The notes under the pieces: generated by a model
The model's input: only the letters and a program-made list of their open reading frames with translations
Databases searched by the model: none
Told to the model about the DNA's origin: nothing
Made by a program: the position numbers and the translations under genes
Part shown: in pieces, positions 46,265-55,929 of the stretch
How the letters are laid out: each line of letters begins with the position of its first letter
Numbering within the stretch: the stretch's first letter is position 1
DNA from: Acheta domesticus
Taxonomy: Eukaryota > Arthropoda > Insecta > Orthoptera > Gryllidae
Direction: 5' to 3'
Length of the DNA stretch: 64,000 bases
NCBI GenBank assembly: GCA_031308135.1
Contig: JAHLJT010008756.1
Span: 108,652,453 to 108,716,452, forward strand

Positions 46265-49200
46265 TTTTCAAGTGAATTATCCTATTACTATTTCCTCCTC
46301 AGATTCGTGGACGCGACAGAAATACTATAAAAGAAAAAAAATACCCGAACGTTCAGAACCCCTCTCTAATTTAATGAATATTGTTATTGAAACAATGTAA
46401 ATACATTCATTCAAGATAATTATTTACAAGTCAAAATTATTTATAGAAATCCACTCATTTAATCGTTACATTCATTATTTTACTTCCAAAAGTCGACAAT
46501 ATACGACTAATCCACAGTACGCAAATGGAATTTTCACATGCTGACAGAAATGAAAATACTTTGATGTAATATAATTTGAATGGAAACATTGATATGTAAT
46601 GAAATAAATTTCCACAGGAAAATTATTATTTTGAAGTTGTATTAAAATAATAGTAACCCTTCACCAAGAATGTCTTAAAATTGAGTTCAGGCATTCACAG
46701 TAAGGTAATTCAAATTATTTATTTCCGTATCAGAAAAATACTGAACTGTAAGCAATGGAACTTAAGTTTTTATTCGAAAGAATATTTAAATATATTGATA
46801 TTTTGAAATCCAGAGTTGTAAATCTAGCAAATTAAAATAAACTTTTACAAATTAAAAAAATATTTGTTCATTACTATCAATTTCAATCAAGGATATGGCT
46901 AAATCACGATCATTTTTGTTTTATTATTAACATTTTGTTAACAGTTACACATTATTAATAAATGAAAAACACGTGCAAAGTACTAAATAAGTACAAATCC
47001 AGTATTCACATTTTTGTCATGAAAGCACATGAAGTATAGAGGATTATGGAGTATATTCGAATACATTTAAGGAAGCATAACTTACGGGAGTGTAACAAGC
47101 TAATAATTCCTGTCAATTTCGTAAGGAGGATTTCAGCATTTTATGAAATATTAGAAAAACGTGTAGAGTATGAATATCTATTCACATACCAGAGGAAAAC
47201 AACACAATATCACAACATTCTAGAAAAAATTGTTTTCCAAAATGTATAAAGACAATTGGGTAGTAATGAGAAGCAATAATCAATTCTTTCAAATTATTGA
47301 AAAAGACATGAACTGTTTGAAAAGTCAAGGCGACATGCAAGCCGGCGCCGGATACCTTGTTCCACCGAGACAGAAGCGCCGTCACCTCCAGAGATATAAA
47401 ATGCACTACATTTACAGGAAAAAGACACATGGCAAAAGACCCGCCAAAATGCACAAATAAGTTGACCAAACAATCAATCCAATACAAGTGTTCTATCACA
47501 TTTAAAACCTAAAACACTCTTTCCAGGGTTTATGATAAGACACACATATACTTACTACTTCTATTTACTACCTCGCGCCGCTTACTACATCTCTTTGCGT
47601 ACATTCTCGTACATTTAACTTGGCTCTCCGTCCACGGATTCTTCATTCACAGTACAATTCAGTGAGAGATGTAGAGCCAAAGCAAGAAGACGAAAATATT
47701 TTCCCATCCTTGTCAGTTCGGATTCTTATGGACAGGCGACGAAGTCTCATTGTCATCCCCCTCACTCGCTCTCTTTGCCTCGTTTCGGGATCCTTCCCAC
47801 ACCGCCCTTACAGCGAGCGCCGCGCGAGTAAAGTCATTTTTGTGAGTGTACCAATTTGCATATTAATCAAAGATAGCTTATCCCTCGCCTGGGTGCTTTA
47901 AATTAAGGGCCAGGGCTCCATTATTTACCTTGCGAGGCGCAGATTTTGTCCAATTACTCTAAGTGGTCCGCCTGCCCGCCACCGTCACTCGCCACACAGT
48001 GGGTAAAAAATTGGTCACAAATACATATGATTTCCCATTTAAAGATTTAAAGAAAATATTTCATCGTACTAAAAATAAAATGAATTTAATGGCAATAATT
48101 AAGAGAAGCAGTATGAAAATGCATACACTAGAATCCGTACTACGACACTGAGTACAAGTAGCTGTACTCAATTCTGAAATATCCTTACAAATAGAAACAT
48201 TATTGGATGCGATTTGCATTCAATGAACATAATGGTCACGTATTCATCAGATTATGGGTAAAAAATATAGCACAAATGTATGTTATTTTGAATAATAAAA
48301 TACTTTTATAATTACACTAAAGTAATTTTGCAGATGCTGTTATTTCGTCCATTTAAATTGGCATGAATATTTAAAATTTTTAGATGTATTTCCCAAAACT
48401 GATAATATAAATAATGAATTAATAAAAACAATAGTATTAATTAGAGTTTATAATATGAGTACGTGTTTATAAACACAGTAGAGATTGAAGTCCTGCACAA
48501 GACGATTATGCTTGATCCTCGCGGCAGTTCGCAGAAAATTTGCAAGACGTCAGGCCCGTCAGGGTTTTGCTCGCCGCGACACGAGAGAAATATGCTGTGG
48601 TCTTGAAAGCCGAACATTCGATGCTCGGTAGGAGGAAAACGAGCAGTGGGCCACGAGGCGATGTGTGCATATGAGTTAAAATAAGGAGATGTGGGCACGA
48701 AAAACAGGACAGTTTATGGAAATATTACGCTTCTAATAAAAATAATAATATATAATAAAGTGATTGACACGTTTAAATAGGAAGACACTACTTCTAATAT
48801 TTTTTTATCATCCTGATAAAGTACCATAATGATGTGCTGCTGTTGAAACGAAAGATTAAATTTTTTTATCGTAATACTTTGACTTTTAGCAACGTTTCTA
48901 TATTAAATTAAAACAATACATTAATTAAAAAATTTTTGCGAGTTAATTTCAGTGCGAAACCTAAAATTCCGTTACGGATTGCAGCCGATTTTAACTATAT
49001 TTACGGAGGTCAATAAAAATATTATTAATATTAAAAATTATTTTTTTCAAATTCATTTCTTTCATTTTCACCGATACTCGTTTTCCAATATTTTAAAAAC
49101 AAACATGTGTTGCCACAAATGGTAAGTTTGCAAACGATCTCAAAACGTAATGTTTATCTTGTTTCCCACGAAAAAAAGTTCGTTTACATACAAATTTCTC

Positions 49201-50170
49201 AAATCTGAAAAAAGTATTTGGGATTGCACAAACAATGTGTGAAGCCCCTTTCTACTATTCTTACTCTTTTTATAATTCTACTCCTTTTTTTCTTCTGCGT
49301 TAGAGTGCCATTTTCAAGCGAATGTAAGCTATCATGATCCTCTTAATTTATTATATAATATTTTATCTTATTTATTATTCTCATTTTATTTCTCTTTCTA
49401 ATTGACTGATGGTTTGAACATTTTTGTGTATTGAAGTGCATCTTTATATACATTTTGACATTCATTATTTAACTATTTGTATAATGAAAACAAATTGTGA
49501 ATGATCATAGGTGTGAAGTTTGAAAAATTGCTAGCTCAAATACCTGTAGTAATGTTTAAAAATTGAATATCAAAAAACACCATGTCAAAATGTGTATTTG
49601 TGTATGTTTAAACTACTTTGAAATTTTCAATTAAATTGGTTCCTGGAGAGAAAGATACGTTAGTAAGTCTTACCATAGAACTCCCGGGTTCCCTTAATTT
49701 TCCGTTATTTTATATGCGCAATCTACATCATTCCGAAAACTACTCGGAGTTTGGTAAGTAACGTTGAGTAATATTTTGAAAATTAAAAATTGCAATATTT
49801 GGGACTTAAGAAAAAGTTTCAGAAATAATTCTTTTTAGCATCAGTCATCTCTTCAATAATCTGACACTTTTTTTGTTACGGTCCACAAGTTCTATTTCAT
49901 TTCGTATATTTCGTCTACATCTCAATATGTTTTGGCCCACTGCTCGCCAGCTGATGGATGACAAGCTGCGAGTACAAGCCGCGGGAGGAAACACTTCTCA
50001 CTTTCCTAGAAGTGCAGCCAAGTGAACACTGCTAAGAAACGAAAGTAATCCCCAAGCACGAGGAAAGAAAGGATGCAGCATCAGTTCAAAATATAAAAAT
50101 TATTTACATTAAAAATGTATTTGGTAGGAAAATTAATGTAGCGGTTCAAAATATTATGTGACTGGGTAAA
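46265..50170. other. Intergenic, AT-rich, no gene recognised
   Basis: Frames at 47046-47249, 47182-47499, 47620-47901 and 48441-48698 have no recognisable features. GC-richer patches lie at about 47570-48000 and 48480-48690, both of unknown nature. Confidence 0.45.
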
Positions 50171-50182
50171 TTGGTCATAACT

Positions 50183-50370
50183 TGAGAGAGAAACGGAGAG
50201 AGACAGAGGCAGAGAGACGGAGAGAGAAAGAGAAAAGAGTAAGAGATAATGAGAAAGAGATAGAAAGAGAGATCTTTCTTTCTCTTTCTTTTGAAAGAGA
50301 GAAAGAGAGAAAAAGAGAGAGAAAGAGAGAAAGAAAAAGACAAAGAGATAGGGAGAGAGAGAGAGAGAAA
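50183..50370. repeat. GA-rich purine tract with a central strand switch
   Basis: An imperfect GAGA/GAAA purine run of about 190 bp is interrupted at about 50273-50292 by its complement (TCTTTCTTTCTCTTTCTTTT), so the centre can form a hairpin. The Ser/Leu-rich frames at 50081-50426 on the minus strand and the Arg/Glu-rich frame on the plus strand are translations of this tract. Confidence 0.85.
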
Positions 50371-51324
50371 TTATAAGCAGGTCTGTCATTGTGAATTACA
50401 TCTTCCAGGCTCGTCTCAACTGACAAAACTCTTAACTACAAAAACTAGAAACTAATGAACTTATCGATACTTTAGCTCATTTCCCAGGCACGATGAGTTT
50501 TGTATTTTTTTAAATAAGTGTTGTTGTTAGTCTGTATAAAAGTAAGTCGTACATTTCTGTTAGAACTATCTCACCCGATGCCTGAAGGAACTCAAAATGA
50601 AAATATATCACATGTGACAACGACCTTCAGGAAATCAACAAAAAATATTCCTTGTTTTTGTGGATCTTTTTGTGGAGAGAAGATTGTCGTTGTTATTACA
50701 CTGCTTACGTTCTGAATGTTAAGTTTGTTTACCTTGTACAGCTTAGGATTAACGTTAATTACCTCCTGATAAAAGTGCGACAAGAAACGCTTGAGCTGCT
50801 GATCTATAGCATACGCACGTAAGTCTAAGCTCTAAAGGAACACATGAAACTGTCCCGTCATTATCGTGTTAAAATAGGCGGTTCTCAACAGTGAGTTGCT
50901 GAGTTGGCTCTCTTCGACCTTACCTCGACTGCACGATTTAGAATTTCCTCACTACTGCGTGGGAAAGAAAACCAATTCAAAGCATTATAATTAATTTGAT
51001 AATTCCAATACAGTAACAACCACAGATTATGCGAGGATTTTGTTTAGTGGTGTGTAATTAAAATGTTGGTTTCGACAACCAGATCATTTAGTAAAATTTC
51101 CAAATAAGAAAAAGTATATATAGTGAAATTAAGATTGCTCTGACACAGGTCGTGGGGATATATTGAATATTAAAATTTCTGGTAGGAATCACGATAACAC
51201 CATGTGAGAATATGTATTTTGAAAATTCAAGAGTATCAGTGAGTTATAAGATTGAATGAATTATTTACAACTTTGAAAAATGTAAAGTATGCTCTTGTGA
51301 GCTAAAAAACCAAATAGCAAAATA

Positions 51325-52252
51325 CGAGGGGCATTCAATAATTAAAGAGACAAATTGGTCTGGAGAAATAAACGTTCATTTTTACAAAACAGGTCTTTTT
51401 CTACTTCTTAATATATTCCTCACCATCATTTATGCTTGTTCCAAAACGTTACAAGCTTTTTTATAACAGTTGCAAAGAACTTTTTATCTTGTTGATTCAA
51501 CCAATTTCCCACAACTTTTTTGACAAACTCAGCATCCTGGAACTTCTTCTCACGTAATGCCTCCTTCAGTGGACCAAAAAAAAGTGAAATAAGATGGTGC
51601 TAAATCGGGGCTGTAAGGAGGATGAGACAGTACCTCCCTACCCGTTTTGTCGATAGTTTGACGGGTCAGATGAGCAGTGTGAGGACGTGCGTTGTTTTGC
51701 TGGAGAATCACATCTCTCCTCTGAGATCCGCGACATTTCACTCTCATGGCTGACTTCACCTTGTTCAAAAGCATGTCTAAGTTGTATTGGCTGTTTATTA
51801 AACGTTGCTCTCCGTAATATTCCAAAAAACGCACGTACAGCGTCCCCAAACACATTCAGCATGACTTTTTCTGCTGATACGGGCAGAACAATGTGAATCA
51901 GTGACTGAACCTCGACCACTTTTCAACTGTTCTATCCACTTGTCAAAATTCTCGCGATTCTTACAACGTTCATCAAACAATTCAGTCATTTTTAAGAACA
52001 TATTAGCTGGTTTTTCACCTTCAGCAAGTTAAAAACCACTCGCAGAACGTTGTTCAACCAATGTGGGATTTTCAAGTGGACTTGTCATCGTTGAACTTAA
52101 TTTTGAGGTTATGAACACAACAATGCTGATCCTCCAGATGGTGAGATCTCATCCCAGTGATGCGAACTTGAAGTCCTAAAATTACCAAATTTGTCCTACC
52201 CACAGTTTTTCCTCCAGACCAGTTTATCACTTTAAGTATTGAATGACCTATG
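51325..52252 (-). mobile_element. Internally deleted mariner transposon
   Basis: TA at 51323-51324 and 52253-52254 flank a 928-bp unit. Its imperfect terminal repeats are CGAGGGGCATTCAATAATTA at the left and CATAGGTCATTCAATACTTA read inward from the right. The match continues through AAAGAGACAAATTGGTCTGG / AAAGTGATAAACTGGTCTGG. A full mariner is about 1.3 kb, so roughly a quarter is missing. It carries a broken transposase on the minus strand. Confidence 0.88.
51400..52110 (-). pseudogene. Mariner transposase relic
   Basis: Minus strand, reading 52110 to 51400: VEQRSASGF (stop) LAEGEKPA and MTELFDERCKNRENFDKWIE are the N-terminal helix-turn-helix region. After a jump that removes the first catalytic Asp region comes QQNNARPHTAHLTRQTID, then HPPYSPDLAPSYF (catalytic block SPDLAPSDY in the family, last Asp replaced), and finally the helical C-terminus (frames broken). 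The second catalytic Asp, normally in H/Q-D-N-A-R-P-H, is Asn here. Stops, frameshifts and lost catalytic residues make it inactive. Confidence 0.8.
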
Positions 52253-52430
52253 TATATTTAATATTTTTATTGTTTGAAGTTAATATTTAATTAACAAGAA
52301 GTATAAATCATTATTCCAGGGTGAGATTAACTGGCCAGAAAACTATGGAAGAAAAGAGATTTTAGGATTTGGCCAAGGACATAAGTTCTTCTTATAAATG
52401 ACGAAACATAGAGTGGTTTTGCTTTACATA

Positions 52431-52436
52431 TTTATT
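52431..52436 (-). terminator. Poly(A) signal of gene 2
   Basis: AATAAA on the minus strand (plus TTTATT), 110 bp past the stop codon of gene 2. It gives a short 3' UTR similar to that of gene 1. Confidence 0.75.
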
Positions 52437-52545
52437 TTACAAACAAAAATAGGTAACAAAACATGAAAATACAACAATGACAATGAAACAATGAAACGGA
52501 AGCATGCGGCGGGCGATTCAGTCTTGGGGAAAAAGTTCACGGGCA

Positions 52546-52860
52546 TCAACCGTGCCAGCCTTTGCCGCCGGTATGGTACACGTGTTTGTAAACTGGGACG
52601 TAGACGGGGAACGGCTTTGGTACCGGGATGGGCACTTTCTTCTCCACAGTCACCGGGTAGGGCTTGTGCACGGTGTAAGGCACCTTCTTCTCCACGGTGA
52701 CTGGGTAGGGCCGGTCCACGGGCACGTACACGGCCTTGGTGACCGCCACTTCAACGGGCACGGGCTGCTTGCTGTACACGGCCACCGGCACTCGCACCTC
52801 CAGCGGGATGGATTTGGGCACGGCCACCGGGACGGGCTTGCCGTAGTGCACGGGAATCAC
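52546..52860 (-). CDS. Gene 2, last exon: VPV/VEK-repeat C-terminal domain
   Basis: The exon starts after CGTGCATAG (AG at 52862-52861) in phase 0 with VIPVHYGKPVPVAVPKSIPL, then EVRVPVAVYSKQPVPVEVAV, TKAVYVPVDRPYPVTVEKKV and PYTVHKPYPVTVEKKV. It closes PIPVPKPFPVYVPVYKHVYHTGGKGWHG-stop, 104 residues. There is no ATG at the border because it is an internal splice. The domain has no Cys and the alternating hydrophobic/charged pattern of a beta-rich fibrous protein. It is paralogous to the last exon of gene 1, but is one repeat block longer and ends in GGKGWHG rather than a His tail. The large plus frame 52504-52989 is its antisense shadow. Confidence 0.88.
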   Translation of the reverse strand: MIPVHYGKPVPVAVPKSIPLEVRVPVAVYSKQPVPVEVAVTKAVYVPVDRPYPVTVEKKVPYTVHKPYPVTVEKKVPIPVPKPFPVYVPVYKHVYHTGGKGWHG

Positions 52861-53426
52861 CTATGCACGACATGGAGCGCTGCGGTCAGTGCAATTCATT
52901 CACATAAAACCAATAAAAGCATTGATAAACAGCCACAAGAATTCTGCACAAGGAATTTATTTGCATTGTACTATGCTTTTGCTGTTTAAGTTTATGTAAG
53001 AAAACAAATATTGTTCTTATAAGTGAAGAAGCACATTTTGTGAATTCTTAATTTGTGGAAAACATTTAGTACCTCAGCACAGACAGAATGCACATTAACA
53101 AAGGCATAAAACTCTCGAAATCACTGATAAAATTGGAATGCATACAAAAATACCTTATATTTAACACGAGTTCATCGAAAAAAAGACAAATGGTAGACAA
53201 TCTAGTAATAAGTCTTATTGATAAATATTTTTTTCAACAGTAGTGTTACTATCGGGCTTTTTTTTAAATAGTACACCTCTCTGCATTATTATGAAGGTAC
53301 ATTACAACTTTACAGAGATATTGCTATTCACAACTCATAATTTACACTATGCATTGAATGTTTAATTGTAACTATGAAATAAACATTTCTGGTGCCGTAG
53401 ATAATGTGATTTCAGTGACTTACATA

Positions 53427-53568
53427 TCACGTCTTAGGCTTCCGCGGCCAGAGACACGCAAATCATCTTGGCTGTCCGGGTGACGCCGCGTCGAAGGTTG
53501 CGCTGCCACAACGGGCAACACAGCCTTGGACGCGGCGTCACCCATACATCTGTAAGCCAAGATCATTT
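53427..53568. mobile_element. GC-rich hairpin element with direct flanking repeats
   Basis: TGACTTACATA occurs at 53416-53426 and again at 53569-53579, directly flanking 142 bp. The interior is a near-palindrome. AAATCATCTTGGCT (53460-53473) and GGGTGACGCCGCGTC (53478-53492) recur inverted as GACGCGGCGTCACCC (53529-53543) and AGCCAAGATCATTT (53555-53568, one mismatch), and the centre 53494-53527 also pairs. The 5' 33 bp do not pair. This is consistent with a small non-autonomous insertion with an 11-bp target duplication, but the superfamily is unknown. Confidence 0.7.
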
Positions 53569-53849
53569 GACTTACATAACACTCTTATATAACGTCTCAC
53601 AACACTATTGCTATACTTGCAATTTAAATAACAGTTGATAATGGAAGTGTTTTACGCTTAATGTCTCAATCAATATCCAATCAAGTGCTGCAATCATTTA
53701 AGTTTTTTTTATTTTACACGGTTCTCTCAGAACTGTAATAGTAAACCGTAATAGAACCAGAATAGTAAAATAAACGCAAATTCATAGCCTTGTTAGTTTG
53801 TTAGCAGGGACTGCTGAATGTTATTTACTGTTTTTCAAAAAATCATAAT

Positions 53850-54190
53850 TATATATTGGCGGTTACGGTGGAGTAACAATCATCGTAACGGACTGTTACA
53901 TAAGTTCCCGGTTTCAAACCTAATCGAAGCCGTGGATTATTAAGGGCGAAAAATCCTTCGTACGCCTTCCTTCGGAGGGTAATAAAAGCCGGCGTTCCCA
54001 TGTTGTAGACGTATTGCATGTAAAATACCCGTCAAACATCTGAGGAAAATTCAAATCGCCTGTTTCGTTGCCCGAATACCTCCTTTCTCTGACAGACGGT
54101 GAAGGGAGCAGACCGGATTTTGCGTGGTCAGGCGGAAGAGCAGGTCACATGGTCTGAGCCCCGACACGGAAAATAAGGCATCAATTATTG
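53850..54190 (+). mobile_element. tRNA-derived SINE
   Basis: Box B-like GGTTTCAAACC (53910-53920) in TTCCCGGTTTCAAACCTAATC, preceded by GGCGGTTACGGTGGAGTAAC as a degenerate box A region. It is followed by a conserved-looking body (CCTTCGTACGCCTTCCTTCG, then AGGGTAATAAAAGCCGGCG) ending near GACACGGAAAATAAGG. Confidence 0.55.
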
Positions 54191-54399
54191 ACCGATTATA
54201 CTTGAAGTTTAATTTAAACATTTAAGAGCACTTGTTTTTAAATCTTTATCTACGATGTGCACAGAAGTATTTTCTTTTGATTGGATTTAATTATGAATAT
54301 AATTATCGGATATTAAGATATTTCTAAAGGGAAAAATATTGCTCAATTGTTTTAAATAAAATAATTTTTTCTTTCTCTTTTACTTTCCCTTTACTATGC

Positions 54400-55200
54400 G
54401 CCTAATAAAAAGTGCAATACTGGAGCGGAAGGCGGCGATTTTTCGCTGAGAACTTATAGTGGATTCCTGATGCAGGAAAAGCTAATTCTCGCTCCTCTGT
54501 GTAGTAAATAACCTTCAGATTCCATATTATGTGGGTCCTTGGTGATGATAAATGGGTTAACGTCATCTCTAGGTCTGTCTCTCCTACTTTAATCAATGCT
54601 AGAGGCTAAACCGTAAACAGGATTTTCAGTAAAATTAATATTTTGTGATCGGTCTGAGTGATAACATGGTTCTTGATTATTTTGATTTTAGAAGTACCGT
54701 ACACAAAGTCTGAACGCTATTTGTATTTTTTTCAAATGTGGCTCTCAGTTTTTTGATTTATTTTGTTAGGGAATAGAGCAAATTACGCTGACAAAAATGA
54801 CGCTGATGCGATTTTCTTTGAATTCTCTCAACTTCCAAAAATTAGGTAGGTCTAACATTTGTTCAGTCTATTTCTACTACACAATATTTAAGACAGATTT
54901 TAAGTAATTTTTTCTTCAGAATTATTTATTTAAATAATGTCAATTGCCCAATTTTTTCAAAAAGTAAATACTTTTCGCGCAATTTTGCGTGAAGGATAAG
55001 TAAGTTTCAAACGATGATTTTCTCAAAGAGGATTCGAAATTTATTCTCCGATGCTTTTTTAGATAGTGCAAAGCTAGCTTATAATTATGCACAGATCCCA
55101 TTTTCGTTGAACTGCGAATTATCGAAAACTGCAAAAGTTATGAAGAACGCACGAAAATATGTGCTGTTGTAGCACAATTTGTTAAGAAGCTCTTGTGTGA
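54400..55200 (+). repeat. Dispersed repeat family A, copy 7
   Basis: Begins AGTGCAATACTGGAGCGGAA. It retains GTGGGTCCTTGGTGATGATA in place of the TTGATACCG block, a worn TCTAGGTCTGTCTCTCC array and AATATTTTGTGATCGGTCTG. The AT-rich interior (TTTTTTCAAATGTGGCTCTC and on) is well preserved up to about 55150. Confidence 0.6.
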
Positions 55201-55463
55201 ACATTTCAGTAATTTATTAAATAAATTACTAAAACTTTATTTAACTTATTAATAAAAATGTGTCCTATTTTTAATTTAAAAAAAAACATCAATGGTTGAA
55301 AAATTATTACACCGCCAATACAATTTTGGTAGAAATTCATGGCGGATTTTTTTCATACCTTGATCTCATAAAAACAACAAAATGATCGTAATAAAAACAT
55401 GCACAGCACATACATGACCACGACAGCTTGATGCGCCCGGAAACTGAATGAATGGAGGAGTAC

Positions 55464-55605
55464 CTTGGTGGGTCCGGCGTGGCCTCCGCCGCCGCCGTGC
55501 ACCACGCTGCCCTGGTCGTGGAGGCCGCCGCCGAAGCCGAAGTGGCCCGCGCCGATGCCCCCGCCCAGCACGCCGCCGAACCCGCCGCCGCCGTGCCCGC
55601 CGTGC

Positions 55606-55640
<35 letters not shown>

Positions 55641-55796
55641 CAGCCCGTGCAGGAGGGCCTCAGCGTCCAGGCCGGCCAGGCCGTGCATGGCGTGCATGGC
55701 GCGGGCCTCCGCCGCCACCGCCGTCGCCGCCAGGAGCGCCAGCAGCAGCAGCAGCCGCCGCCGGGGGCAGGCCGGGAGCAGGGCCGGGGGCGTCAT
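55464..55796 (-). CDS. Gene 2, signal-peptide and Gly-rich exon
   Basis: The minus-strand ATG at 55796 begins MTPPALLPACPRRRLLLLLA, then LLAATAVAAEA, a strong secretion signal with likely cleavage after AEA (about residue 31). MHAMHGLAGLDAEALLHGLG follows, then Gly/His repeats with ten consecutive Gly, GGFGGVLGGGIGAGHFGFGG and VVHGGGGGHAGPTK, ending at a phase-0 donor (AAG|GTACTC). With the last exon the protein is about 215 residues. CACCGCAG directly precedes the ATG and could be a splice acceptor, so an untranslated or very short upstream exon may exist. I saw no TATA box close by. Local GC is near 80 percent in AT-rich surroundings, and codon choice is dominated by GCC/GGC. Extracellular structural role inferred. 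Large plus-strand frames at 55448-55926 are antisense shadows. Confidence 0.85.
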
Positions 55797-55929
55797 CTGC
55801 GGTGGTCAGACGGGTCAGCGGCCGCGGGCAGTGCGCGGGCGAGGACGGGGCGCGGAGGGAGGGGGTAGGGGTGGAGCTGGCGTCAGATCTTTGGGCTCTG
55901 TGAAAGAAGTACGATCGGCTATGTGAATG

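Larger units (their letters stand above)
52861..55463. other. Gene 2 intron
   Basis: A 2,603-bp intron read on the minus strand from GTACTC (55463) to CGTGCATAG (52861). It hosts a palindromic element (53427-53568), a SINE (53850-54190) and a family A repeat (54400-55200). Confidence 0.8.

Noticed and set aside
50081..50426. Ser/Leu/Phe-rich minus frames
   Set aside because: Translations of the GA/CT tract.
52504..52989. Plus-strand 161-residue frame rich in Gly, His and Leu
   Set aside because: Antisense shadow of the VPV-repeat exon of gene 2; it runs across that exon's splice acceptor.
55448..55926. Long plus-strand frames rich in Arg, Pro and Ala
   Set aside because: They are antisense to the Gly-rich exon of gene 2. 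Their length reflects GC-rich repeats lacking stops.
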